From the NCBI GenBank assembly GCA_045126975.1, contig JBGVPL010000045.1, positions 1 through 15,386 of the forward strand: a DNA stretch of 15,386 bases, in the 5' to 3' direction. Origin of the DNA: Aphodosoma sp045126975 (lineage in GTDB: Bacteria; Bacteroidota; Bacteroidia; Bacteroidales; Paludibacteraceae). The notes beneath the pieces were generated by a model that did no database searches, had not been told where the DNA came from, and saw only the letters and a program-made list of their open reading frames with translations. The translations under genes were made by a program, and so were the position numbers. This document shows positions 1 to 6,765 of the stretch, piece by piece; position 1 is the stretch's first letter, and each line of letters begins with the position of its first letter.

Positions 1-2
1 AC

Positions 3-425
3 AATACGCTTTTGCAAACAATGCAACCTATTGTCAATTTTCAAGAATTATATTTTCGTACTGGTGATGAACGTAATCTTCGTCCGATGCGTTTGAAAGA
101 TGTTGCTGATAAAGTAGGCTTTGATATTAGTACTATTTCGCGCGTAAGCAATAGTAAATATGTTGAAACAGAGTGGGGTGTTATACCTTTGAAATATTTC
201 TTCTCTGAAAGTATGAGCACCACCGATGGTGAGGAGATTTCAAGTAAAGAGATAAAAACTATTATAAAAGAAACTATTGGTGCAGAAGATAAAAAAACAC
301 CAATTACCGATGATACTTTAACCGAAATACTTAATCAAAAAGGTTATAAAATTGCTCGTCGTACAGTAGCAAAATATCGCGAACAACTTAATATTCCTGT
401 TGCTCGACTCCGTAGAGAACTATAA
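3..425 (+). CDS. rpoN: RNA polymerase sigma-54 factor, C-terminal part (partial)
   Basis: This is the last 140 codons of sigma-54, which directs core RNA polymerase to -24/-12 promoters and needs an AAA+ activator to open them. The reading frame is already open at the left edge of the window, so the in-frame TTG and ATG codons near position 12-21 are internal and not starts. Seen: a helix-turn-helix-like stretch (LKDVADKVGFDISTISR) followed by NSKYVET and PLKYFFSE, all typical of the sigma-54 DNA-binding region. The RpoN box ARRTVAKYREQ lies near the C-terminus (about residues 118-128 of the visible part) and contacts the -24 element in known family members. The 3' end looks intact and the protein stops 13 residues after the box, as is usual. 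The activator-interacting and core-binding regions lie outside the window. Confidence 0.97.
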   Translation, partial: NTLLQTMQPIVNFQELYFRTGDERNLRPMRLKDVADKVGFDISTISRVSNSKYVETEWGVIPLKYFFSESMSTTDGEEISSKEIKTIIKETIGAEDKKTPITDDTLTEILNQKGYKIARRTVAKYREQLNIPVARLRREL

Positions 426-513
426 AATAACATAAATAATAAACATAAGTTGAAGTGTGAGTTTAATGCCGAATTAATGGTTTTATGCTATATGGTAAAG
501 AATGGTAACTTTT

Positions 514-548
514 AACTCTCAACTTTCAACTCTCAACTTTCAACTTTT
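514..548 (+). repeat. Heptamer array AACTYTC x5
   Basis: Five consecutive 7-bp units (AACTCTC, AACTTTC, AACTCTC, AACTTTC, AACTTTT) fill the end of the spacer between rpoN and the PAP2-like gene and stop 3 nt before the GTG start at 552. The rest of this 126-bp spacer (426-513) is AT-rich, and I see no promoter matching TTTG-N19-21-TAnnTTTG in it. Confidence 0.9.
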
Positions 549-551
549 AAA

Positions 552-1154
552 GTGTTTGCACGAATAATATCAATAATCTTACAACCAATATTCATTCCGC
601 TTTACGGAGTCATACTGCTGACAGAGTATGACCCCGTATTGTCAAATCTACCTATATCAGCCAAATCATTGATTTGGCTTATTGTGTTTTTATCAACAGG
701 TATATTCCCTGCTATTATTATTGGCATTGGAATGAAATATGGTGGTATAACTGATAGTTTTATTTCAAATCGAAAACAACGACCACTACCTTTCTTTCTT
801 ACTTTTTTAGGTTATTTATTTGGAGCTTATTGGTTGCATCGTGTCGGACTAAATACTTTTTATATTGCCCCTATTATTGGTGCGGCAGTATCGATACTTA
901 TCATATTGCCGATTAATCATTTTTGGAAAATTAGTGCTCACCTTTCTGGAATAGGTGGTTTGTGTGGTGGTATCTTTACTTTTGCTTTTATCTATGGCAC
1001 AACATCGATTATACCTCTTGTTTGTTTAATCCTTTTAAGCGGTATATTAGCTTGGTCGAGAATTGAGCTGAAGGCTCATACACTCGGACAAGTTTGTTGT
1101 GGATGGCTAAATGGTTTTCTATCAGTAACTATAGGTTGGATTTTGTTAATGTAA
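552..1154 (+). CDS. PAP2-like multi-pass membrane protein
   Basis: A 200-residue integral membrane protein with about six hydrophobic segments. It resembles proteins found in Bacteroidales that are labelled PAP2 (phosphatidic acid phosphatase type 2) superfamily. Remnants of the three PAP2 motifs can be read: R77-P78 for the end of KX6RP (but F70 where the Lys belongs), ISAH at 127-130 where PSGH is expected, and SRX5HX3Q from S169 to Q180 where the family has SRX5HX3D. The catalytic His pair (H130, H176) and the Arg residues are thus kept, while the Lys and the last Asp are not. Activity on lipid phosphates such as undecaprenyl diphosphate is possible but unproven. The start is a GTG at 552. 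An in-frame stop at 513-515 leaves no better upstream choice, and the codons before GTG would read through the heptamer array. dacB follows after 12 nt, so the two are probably cotranscribed. Confidence 0.72.
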   Translation: MFARIISIILQPIFIPLYGVILLTEYDPVLSNLPISAKSLIWLIVFLSTGIFPAIIIGIGMKYGGITDSFISNRKQRPLPFFLTFLGYLFGAYWLHRVGLNTFYIAPIIGAAVSILIILPINHFWKISAHLSGIGGLCGGIFTFAFIYGTTSIIPLVCLILLSGILAWSRIELKAHTLGQVCCGWLNGFLSVTIGWILLM

Positions 1155-1166
1155 ACTACACTAAAT

Positions 1167-2576
1167 ATGAAACTAAAACTTATTCTTTTTGTCTTTTTAA
1201 TCACATTATTTCAACAAAGTGGATTTGCTCAATCGGCAATTCCTCATTTCTCATCTCTCATTCCTCATTCTACTATTTCTTATGAAGTCTTAGATCTAAA
1301 AACGGGTGAAGTTGTAGCATCTTACAATCCAATGCAATGTGCTACGCCTGCATCTATTACTAAGCTAATTACCACAGCCACAGCACTTGAACTGCTTGGT
1401 GGCGATTTCCAATTCTCAACTTATATTGAAACTAATGGCACTATCGAAAATGGTATTCTTAATGGCGACCTTATCATTCGTGGTGGTGCAGACCCAACAC
1501 TTGGTTCTATCCATCTTGGCGACCGTGCCTTTCTCGATTATTTTGTGAAAGTTATCAAACATAAAGGTATTAATCATATAACAGGTAATGTAATTATCGA
1601 CCCTACGTGTCTTGACCGTTGTCCTGCTTCAGTGAAATGGATTTGGGAAGATATGGGTTTTCATTATGGTGCTGCAGCCTTTGGACTTTCTGCCTACGAT
1701 AACACTTCTATAATCACGATGAATTCAGGTAATTTTGGTACAAAACCTATTGTAACAAGTGTATGGCCTGAAACACCAAATCTTGCGATTTATAACGAAG
1801 TAAAGACTCTTGCTATTCCAAATGATAGTGTCTGGGCTTTTTGTCAACCTCTTGGTCTTGCGCTCTATCTTCAAGGTGGTATGCCAGCTAATCGCAATAA
1901 CTATGTTGTACGTACATCAATTCCTAATCCATCGTTTGTAGTGGCAAAAACTTTATACACAATGCTTAATAATTGGGGCGTACCAGTTGATGGTAATTAT
2001 AGTGTGCAAACTGAATATTTCCCTGAACAACGCACTTTAATTTATGAGTATAAATCACGTAAATTGCGAGATATTATACGTTTGACGAATTTCAAAAGCA
2101 ACAATCTATATGCTGAGCATACATTTCGTCGTCTTGGCAATATCGTAATGCCACACGAAGCAACATCTTTAGCTTCAGTACAAGTTGTTAAAGACTATTG
2201 GAAAAAACAAGGTATCGATGTTTCTGCTCTATTCCTTTATGATGGATGTGGACTTGCAGCCCAAAATGCTTATAGTGCCAATTTCTTAAATCAAATATTG
2301 GCACACATGCGCAAAAGTTCTAATTGGGACGACTTCTATCAATCACTTCCTCGTGCAGGACGTGAAGGTACTGTTGGCTCATTTCTCTATCGCACAAAAC
2401 TACAAGACAAAGCCCGTCTTAAATCAGGTAGTTTAAGTGGTGTACAATGTTATAGTGGCTACATCATGTATGGCGACAAAGAATATGCAGTAACTATAAT
2501 GGTAAACAATTTCACTTGTAAGCGTAAAGACCTTAAAAATCAAATCGAAGATTTATTACTTAATCTTGTAAAATAA
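1167..2576 (+). CDS. dacB: D-alanyl-D-alanine carboxypeptidase / endopeptidase, PBP4 class
   Basis: A periplasmic penicillin-binding protein of peptidase family S13 that removes terminal D-Ala and cuts D-Ala-mDAP cross-links in peptidoglycan. All three active-site motifs are present: S63-I-T-K66 (nucleophile and base), S311-N-N (SxN) and K419-S-G421 (KTG equivalent). A signal peptide covers residues 1-21, with a likely cut after SGFA before Gln22. The long stretch between SxxK and SxN contains the extra domains typical of PBP4, and 469 residues is a normal length. Odd: residues 25-36, just after the signal peptide, are encoded by a heptamer array (1241-1268), so the mature N-terminus carries an IPHFSSLIPHS sequence that looks like captured repeat DNA. 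Start ATG at 1167 is preceded by ACACTAAAT, A-rich as in other genes here. Likely in one transcript with the PAP2-like gene upstream. Confidence 0.95.
   Translation: MKLKLILFVFLITLFQQSGFAQSAIPHFSSLIPHSTISYEVLDLKTGEVVASYNPMQCATPASITKLITTATALELLGGDFQFSTYIETNGTIENGILNGDLIIRGGADPTLGSIHLGDRAFLDYFVKVIKHKGINHITGNVIIDPTCLDRCPASVKWIWEDMGFHYGAAAFGLSAYDNTSIITMNSGNFGTKPIVTSVWPETPNLAIYNEVKTLAIPNDSVWAFCQPLGLALYLQGGMPANRNNYVVRTSIPNPSFVVAKTLYTMLNNWGVPVDGNYSVQTEYFPEQRTLIYEYKSRKLRDIIRLTNFKSNNLYAEHTFRRLGNIVMPHEATSLASVQVVKDYWKKQGIDVSALFLYDGCGLAAQNAYSANFLNQILAHMRKSSNWDDFYQSLPRAGREGTVGSFLYRTKLQDKARLKSGSLSGVQCYSGYIMYGDKEYAVTIMVNNFTCKRKDLKNQIEDLLLNLVK
1241..1268 (+). repeat. Heptamer array TYCTCAT x4 inside dacB
   Basis: Four 7-bp units (TCCTCAT, TTCTCAT, CTCTCAT, TCCTCAT), with a decayed fifth unit to 1275, lie within the dacB coding sequence directly after the signal peptide. 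Three units equal seven codons, so the protein shows a matching seven-residue period (IPHFSSL then IPHSTIS). The reading frame is kept. Confidence 0.85.
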
Positions 2577-2580
2577 AATT

Positions 2581-2610
2581 TATAGTTATCTGTAGTCATC
2601 TATAGTTATC
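2581..2610 (+). repeat. 10-bp tandem repeat TRTAGTYATC x3
   Basis: Three exact-length units (TATAGTTATC, TGTAGTCATC, TATAGTTATC) fill the 50-bp gap between dacB and birA. They are followed by TATAAAAACAAAAAAT and then the birA ATG. No promoter consensus is visible, so birA is probably read from the upstream transcript. Confidence 0.85.
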
Positions 2611-2626
2611 TATAAAAACAAAAAAT

Positions 2627-3376
2627 ATGCTTCATTATCTACTCTCAATTGATTCAACAAGCACAGAACTTCGCCGTCGGATGTCGGCGGAAGAACTCCC
2701 ACATGGATATTGCATATCTGCCGATTTTCAAACCAATGGGCATGGGCAAGCCACAAACCATTGGGAGAGCGAAGATAGTAAGAATTTGCTTTTCAGTCTG
2801 CTTTTAAGACCAACTGTAATTCCTGCATCCGAGCAATTTATTATTACTGAACTCATTACGCTTGCCATAATTAATGCTTTACAAGATGAAATCCGTCAAA
2901 AAATAACAATCAAATGGCCAAACGATATCTATGTCGGTAATCATAAACTCTGCGGTATTCTCATCGAAAATGCCCTTTGTGGACAAACTATCGACACTTG
3001 CATTGTAGGCATAGGCATCAATATCAATCAAGAAACTTTTACAAGCAATGCCCCTAACCCTATAAGTCTCACTCAACTCTCTGGGCGTACTCATGACCGA
3101 CAGGCAATATTCGATGAAATCTATAAAAACATACTCAATTATTACGATTATCTTGCTGATAATTGGCAAAATGAAGATATAAAACAATCGCTTCATTATG
3201 AATATATGAACAACCTCTATCGTCGTACAGGTCTTCATGAATATTCAACACCCGAAGGCGAACATTTTCGTGCCGAAATAGAAAATATAGGTCCACAAGG
3301 TCATCTCACACTCCGTCTTGAATCTGGCGAACAACGCATATTTGCTTTCAAAGAAGTAATATTTGAACTGAAATAA
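2627..3376 (+). CDS. birA: Biotin--[acetyl-CoA-carboxylase] ligase, single-domain type
   Basis: Activates biotin with ATP and attaches it to the lysine of biotin carboxyl carrier proteins. The 249 residues begin directly with the catalytic fold (IDSTSTELRR), with no N-terminal winged helix, so this is a ligase without the repressor function of the E. coli protein. Recognisable motifs: the biotin-adenylate loop at 35-46 (QTNGHGQATNHW), KWPNDI at 96-101, and K107-L-C-G-I-L-I-E, whose Lys matches the biotin-contacting lysine of E. coli BirA. A C-terminal beta domain follows (about 205-249). The loop departs from the usual GRGRxG pattern: His39 stands where Arg116 of E. coli is, Gln41 where Arg118 is, and Thr43 where the last Gly is. 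Gln at the Arg118 position occurs in other ligases as far as I recall; the His is less expected. The stop TAA is immediately followed by the uvrB ATG, so translation is probably coupled. Confidence 0.93.
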   Translation: MLHYLLSIDSTSTELRRRMSAEELPHGYCISADFQTNGHGQATNHWESEDSKNLLFSLLLRPTVIPASEQFIITELITLAIINALQDEIRQKITIKWPNDIYVGNHKLCGILIENALCGQTIDTCIVGIGININQETFTSNAPNPISLTQLSGRTHDRQAIFDEIYKNILNYYDYLADNWQNEDIKQSLHYEYMNNLYRRTGLHEYSTPEGEHFRAEIENIGPQGHLTLRLESGEQRIFAFKEVIFELK

Positions 3377-5428
3377 ATGGATTTTAAACTAACATCAAGC
3401 TATGCTCCAACAGGTGATCAACCTCAGGCAATTCAAGAATTGACTGAGGGTATCCGTCGTGGTGTGCCTTTTCAAACTCTGCTTGGTGTTACGGGCTCGG
3501 GTAAGACATTCACTATGGCAAATGTAATTGCCAATATTGGACGTCCTACGCTTATTCTTTCACATAATAAAACTCTTGCAGCTCAGCTTTTCAGCGAATT
3601 CAAAGCCTTTTTCCCTGAAAATGCGGTGGAATATTTTGTTTCTTATTATGACTATTATCAGCCGGAAGCCTATATTCCGCACACTGATACATATATCGAA
3701 AAAGACCTCGCAATTAACGATGAAATCGACCGTTTGCGCCTATCTGCTACAGCAGCACTGCTCTCTGGACGCAACGATGTTGTGATTGTTTCGTCAGTTT
3801 CTTGCCTTTATGGTATAGGTAATCCTGATGATTTTACGCAAAACTGTATTACTTTGAAGGCTGGACAGCGTTATTCCCGTCAGGATTTAATGTATCAATT
3901 AGTCAATGCTCAATACATTCGTAACGATATAGAGCTTAATCGTGGCAATTTTCGTGTAAAAGGCGAGACTATTGATATTTGTCTTTCATATACTGATTAT
4001 ATTGTGCGGGTGGTCTTTTGGGACGATGAAATCGACGTTATTGAAACATTAGACCTTGTAAATAATCATACTCTTCAACGCTTTGATGAGTTTAAAATAT
4101 ACCCTGCTAATATTTTTACTACAACTAAAGAGCGTGTCAATGCTGCTATTGACCAAATAGCTCTCGACCTTGGTCGTGAGGTGCAGGCTTTTATCGAACG
4201 TGGACAACCATACGAGGCAAAACGCTTAGAGGAACGTGTGAATTACGACCTTGAAATGATAAAAGAGGTAGGGTATTGCTCTGGAGTAGAGAATTATAGT
4301 CGCTATTTCGATAATCGTCCTCCTGGTTCACGCCCATTCTGCTTGTTGGACTATTTCCCAGATGACTTCTTGTTAATTATTGATGAGAGTCACGTTACAG
4401 TGCCACAAATTCGTGCTATGTATGGTGGTGATGCTTCGCGTAAAAAGAATTTGGTGCAGTATGGCTTTCGTCTTGAAGCTGCTTTGGATAATCGACCTTT
4501 GAAATTTGAAGAGTTTGAGCAACTTATTAAGCGAGCTATTTATGTTAGCGCAACACCTGCTGATTATGAATTGCAAAAATCCGAAGGTGTTATTGTAGAG
4601 CAAGTTATTCGTCCTACAGGTTTGCTTGATCCTATAATTGAAGTGCGTCCTACACTCAATCAGATTGATGATTTGATGGAAGAGATTGTTTTGCGAGTTG
4701 AGAAGGATGAGCGTGTGTTGGTTACGACTTTGACTAAGCGCATGGCTGAGGAACTTAATCTCTATCTTGAGCGCAATGGTGTGCGTTGTAACTATATACA
4801 CTCTGATATTGATACACTTGAGCGTGTTCGTATTCTTGATGAGTTACGTGCAGGTATGTTTGATGTGCTCATTGGTGTCAATCTTTTGCGTGAAGGATTG
4901 GATTTGCCACAAGTGTCGTTGGTGGCTATTCTTGATGCCGATAAAGAAGGCTTTCTTCGTTCACATCGTTCACTTACTCAAACTGTTGGGCGTGCTGCTC
5001 GACACCTTAATGGTAAAGCAATTATGTATGCTGATATAATCACAGAATCGATGCGTTTGACTATAGATGAGACCGCTCGTCGTCGTGAAAAACAATTGAA
5101 ATATAATGCCGATAATAATATAACACCACAAGCCGTTGCTTCTCGTACTACAATATCACCTCTCCCAACCAAAGGAGAGCCAGAACTTGATTCTCGTCCG
5201 ACAAGTCCGACACGTCTGACCAGTCCGACTAGTCCGACCCGTCCGACAGAACTCTCAACTCCAACTCTCGCTGCCGATCCTGTGGTGCAATATATGACTA
5301 AATCCGATATAGAAAAATCAATCAAAAATGCTCGTCGTCGTATGGAAGAAGCTGCGAAAAAGCTCGATTTCATCGAAGCAGCACAATGGCGTGACGAAAT
5401 GCTCCAACTCGAAGAAATGTTAAAATAA
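3377..5428 (+). CDS. uvrB: Excinuclease ABC subunit B
   Basis: The damage-verifying helicase-like subunit of nucleotide excision repair, loaded by UvrA and joined by UvrC for incision. Seen: Walker A G37-VTGSGK-T44; the beta-hairpin region around YYDYYQPEAYIP that clamps one DNA strand; the DEAD-like D336-E-S-H339; helicase motifs further on, including the arginine-containing QTVGRAARH; and the C-terminal UVR domain (about 641-683, IEAAQWRDEM) that binds UvrC. At 683 residues the length is near normal (E. coli 673). Odd: the linker between helicase core and UVR domain (about 589-633) is low complexity, with (R/S)-P-T repeats at 607-624 and ELSTPT after them. It is encoded by iterated 9-bp and 7-bp DNA repeats like those in the intergenic regions. 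Start ATG follows the birA stop with no gap. Confidence 0.98.
   Translation: MDFKLTSSYAPTGDQPQAIQELTEGIRRGVPFQTLLGVTGSGKTFTMANVIANIGRPTLILSHNKTLAAQLFSEFKAFFPENAVEYFVSYYDYYQPEAYIPHTDTYIEKDLAINDEIDRLRLSATAALLSGRNDVVIVSSVSCLYGIGNPDDFTQNCITLKAGQRYSRQDLMYQLVNAQYIRNDIELNRGNFRVKGETIDICLSYTDYIVRVVFWDDEIDVIETLDLVNNHTLQRFDEFKIYPANIFTTTKERVNAAIDQIALDLGREVQAFIERGQPYEAKRLEERVNYDLEMIKEVGYCSGVENYSRYFDNRPPGSRPFCLLDYFPDDFLLIIDESHVTVPQIRAMYGGDASRKKNLVQYGFRLEAALDNRPLKFEEFEQLIKRAIYVSATPADYELQKSEGVIVEQVIRPTGLLDPIIEVRPTLNQIDDLMEEIVLRVEKDERVLVTTLTKRMAEELNLYLERNGVRCNYIHSDIDTLERVRILDELRAGMFDVLIGVNLLREGLDLPQVSLVAILDADKEGFLRSHRSLTQTVGRAARHLNGKAIMYADIITESMRLTIDETARRREKQLKYNADNNITPQAVASRTTISPLPTKGEPELDSRPTSPTRLTSPTSPTRPTELSTPTLAADPVVQYMTKSDIEKSIKNARRRMEEAAKKLDFIEAAQWRDEMLQLEEMLK
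5160..5269 (+). repeat. Composite repeat cluster inside uvrB: inverted repeat, GTCCGACNN x6, AACTCTC units
   Basis: Three repeat types lie together in the uvrB linker region. At 5160-5179 CTCTCC and GGAGAG form an inverted repeat with an 8-nt loop. At 5196-5249 there are six exact 9-bp units, GTCCGACNN (third copy GTCTGACCA), translated as Arg/Ser-Pro-Thr triplets. At 5250-5269 AACTCTC, AACTCC, AACTCTC repeats the heptamer type found upstream of the PAP2-like gene at 514-548. Because 9 is a multiple of 3, the copy number of the middle array can change without breaking the frame. Confidence 0.88.
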
Positions 5429-5462
5429 GGAATAGGGAACAAGTAACAGGGAACAAGGAATA
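5428..5462 (+). repeat. Heptamer array AGGAATA/GGGAACA x5 after the uvrB stop
   Basis: Units AGGAATA, GGGAACA, AGTAACA, GGGAACA, AGGAATA run in strict 7-bp register. The first base is the last base of the uvrB stop codon. A 17-nt stretch (5427-5443) is identical to 15015-15031 at the end of the sugar kinase gene. Confidence 0.92.
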
Positions 5463-5482
5463 TTTGTTTGATTGCTCCGTTG

Positions 5483-5524
5483 TTTTGTGTCTTGCATCTT
5501 GTGTCTAATATCTAAACATCTAAA
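5483..5524 (+). repeat. Heptamer array TCTTGTG/TCTAATA x6 before the prenyl synthase
   Basis: Units TTTTGTG, TCTTGCA, TCTTGTG, TCTAATA, TCTAAAC, ATCTAAA follow one another and end 2 nt before the start ATG at 5527. The word ATCTTGTGTCTAAT recurs exactly at 14042-14055. The intervening bases 5463-5482 show no clear pattern. I found no promoter with acceptable spacing in this gap. Confidence 0.9.
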
Positions 5525-5526
5525 AT

Positions 5527-6495
5527 ATGAATTACGAAACAATTAAGAATCCTATCATCGCTGAATTTGCACTATTTCAACAATTTCTTGATTCAGCGTT
5601 TTCTGCCGAAGAACAATTGCTCAAACGTGTGCTTGATCATGTGAGTACACAAAAAGGCAAACAAGTGCGTCCTGTCTTTACCTTGCTTTGTGCAAAACTC
5701 TGTGCAGTACCTAATAGCAAAACGATAAATGTGGCGGCAGCATACGAGTTGTTACATACCGCAAGTCTTATTCACGATGATGTGGTTGATACAACTATGG
5801 AGCGTCGTGGGCAGCCATCAGCAAATGCTTTGTTCGATAATCGCACTGCAGTGCTTGTTGGAGATTATTTGTTGAGTAAGTCTATGCAATTTATTGCCGA
5901 AACAGGTGTGCCTGAGTTATATACTCAATTGGCAATGTTGGGTAATATATTGACTCGTGGTGAGTTGCTTCAGTTGCAGTATTCTTATTCTATTCCAAAG
6001 GAGGAAGATTATATTGAGATTATAAAGAAAAAAACAGCGGTGTTGTTTACTATTAGTGCTGAGTCAGCTGCAATTAGTGTGGGTGCTACTGCGGAGCAAC
6101 GTGAAGCTTTGCGTCAATTTGCTGAGTATTTGGGTATTTGTTTCCAAATAAAAGACGATATTTTCGATTATACCCCTAATGCGCAAATAGGTAAGCCAAC
6201 GTTGAATGATATTCGTGAGGGTAAGTTCACATTGCCTCTTATTCATGCTCTCGAAAGTATCCATGCAAATGAGGCATCATTGATACTTGATGCAGTGAAA
6301 AAACGTCAGTTTACAGAAGATTTCTTCTATAATATTGGTTCGCTTGTGGCTCGTACCGGGGGGATTGAATATGCAGAACAGCGAATGAATTATTATAAAG
6401 TCGAAGCTGAAAAAGCATTGAGTGTTTTCCATGATAATGAAATAAAACAAGCACTATTGAATCTTTTGGAATTTACTATTCAACGTAAAAAGTAA
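5527..6495 (+). CDS. Long-chain all-trans polyprenyl diphosphate synthase
   Basis: Condenses isopentenyl diphosphate units onto an allylic primer to make the side chain of menaquinone, or a similar long prenyl chain, in the cytoplasm. The 322 residues carry both aspartate-rich motifs: D84-D-V-V-D88 (with the Arg pair MERRG just after) and D210-D-I-F-D214, which bind the magnesium-diphosphate groups. GKQVRP at 44-49 is the usual IPP-binding region. The residue five places before the first motif is Ala79 and the next is Ser80. Small residues here generally allow chains beyond C20, which favours an octaprenyl/heptaprenyl (IspB/HepT-like) enzyme over farnesyl or geranylgeranyl synthase. The exact chain length cannot be read. 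ATG at 5527 directly follows the repeat leader (ATCTAAAAT before ATG). The gene ends in a strong terminator that closes the left-hand gene cluster. Confidence 0.93.
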   Translation: MNYETIKNPIIAEFALFQQFLDSAFSAEEQLLKRVLDHVSTQKGKQVRPVFTLLCAKLCAVPNSKTINVAAAYELLHTASLIHDDVVDTTMERRGQPSANALFDNRTAVLVGDYLLSKSMQFIAETGVPELYTQLAMLGNILTRGELLQLQYSYSIPKEEDYIEIIKKKTAVLFTISAESAAISVGATAEQREALRQFAEYLGICFQIKDDIFDYTPNAQIGKPTLNDIREGKFTLPLIHALESIHANEASLILDAVKKRQFTEDFFYNIGSLVARTGGIEYAEQRMNYYKVEAEKALSVFHDNEIKQALLNLLEFTIQRKK

Positions 6496-6525
6496 AAAAA
6501 AGAGCCGAGATATCGGCTCTTTTTT
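6494..6525 (+). terminator. Rho-independent terminator after the prenyl synthase
   Basis: A perfect 8-bp stem (AGAGCCGA at 6501-6508 with TCGGCTCT at 6513-6520, loop GATA) is flanked by a run of A on the left and T on the right that lengthen the stem and supply the U-tract. It overlaps the last bases of the gene. Confidence 0.93.
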
Positions 6526-6635
6526 ATTTTTAAAACTTTTGTTTTGATTGTTGATAATATTGTGTTTTTTTTATGTTTTCAGATATGTTATCAACTTTAT
6601 TTTTTGTGTATAATTTATTGTGTGTTAGGTATTTA

Positions 6636-6644
6636 CCCCCCCCC
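6636..6644. repeat. Homopolymer of nine C
   Basis: Nine consecutive C, then TCC, in an otherwise very AT-rich region, 35 bp before the -33 box of the lipoprotein promoter. Such tracts can change length by slipped-strand mispairing. Whether this one does, or affects the promoter, cannot be told from one sequence. Confidence 0.8.
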
Positions 6645-6679
6645 TCCATTATTAGATTTTATAAATTTTTGTTAAAAAA

Positions 6680-6711
6680 TTTGTTTTTTTATAAAAAATA
6701 ATGTACCTTTG
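6680..6711 (+). promoter_or_regulatory. Bacteroidota primary-sigma promoter for the lipoprotein/barrel unit
   Basis: TTTG at 6680-6683 and TACCTTTG at 6704-6711 with 20 bp between them match the known -33 TTTG / -7 TAnnTTTG consensus of this phylum. Transcription would start around 6717-6720, giving a leader of about 48 nt. The leader contains the 12-bp palindrome TGATTATAATCA at 6728-6739. No Shine-Dalgarno site is seen; the bases before the ATG are A/T-rich, as usual in this group. Confidence 0.85.
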
Positions 6712-6765
6712 TCGCGTATAAGTCTATTGATTATAATCATCTTTTTTATTATTATTAATTAAAAT

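Noticed and set aside
4978..5442. A 154-codon open frame antisense to the end of uvrB
   Set aside because: It is the complement of the UVR domain and repeat linker. Its VGLVG repeats simply mirror the 9-bp array, and no start signal is seen.
5463..5487. Promoter for the prenyl synthase from TTTG and TTGTTTTG words
   Set aside because: The spacing is about 13 bp where 19-21 is needed, and the -7 word is imperfect.
5428..5524. Possible CRISPR array in the repeat-rich gap
   Set aside because: Units are 7 bp and contiguous, with no 25-40 bp repeats, no unique spacers and no cas genes.
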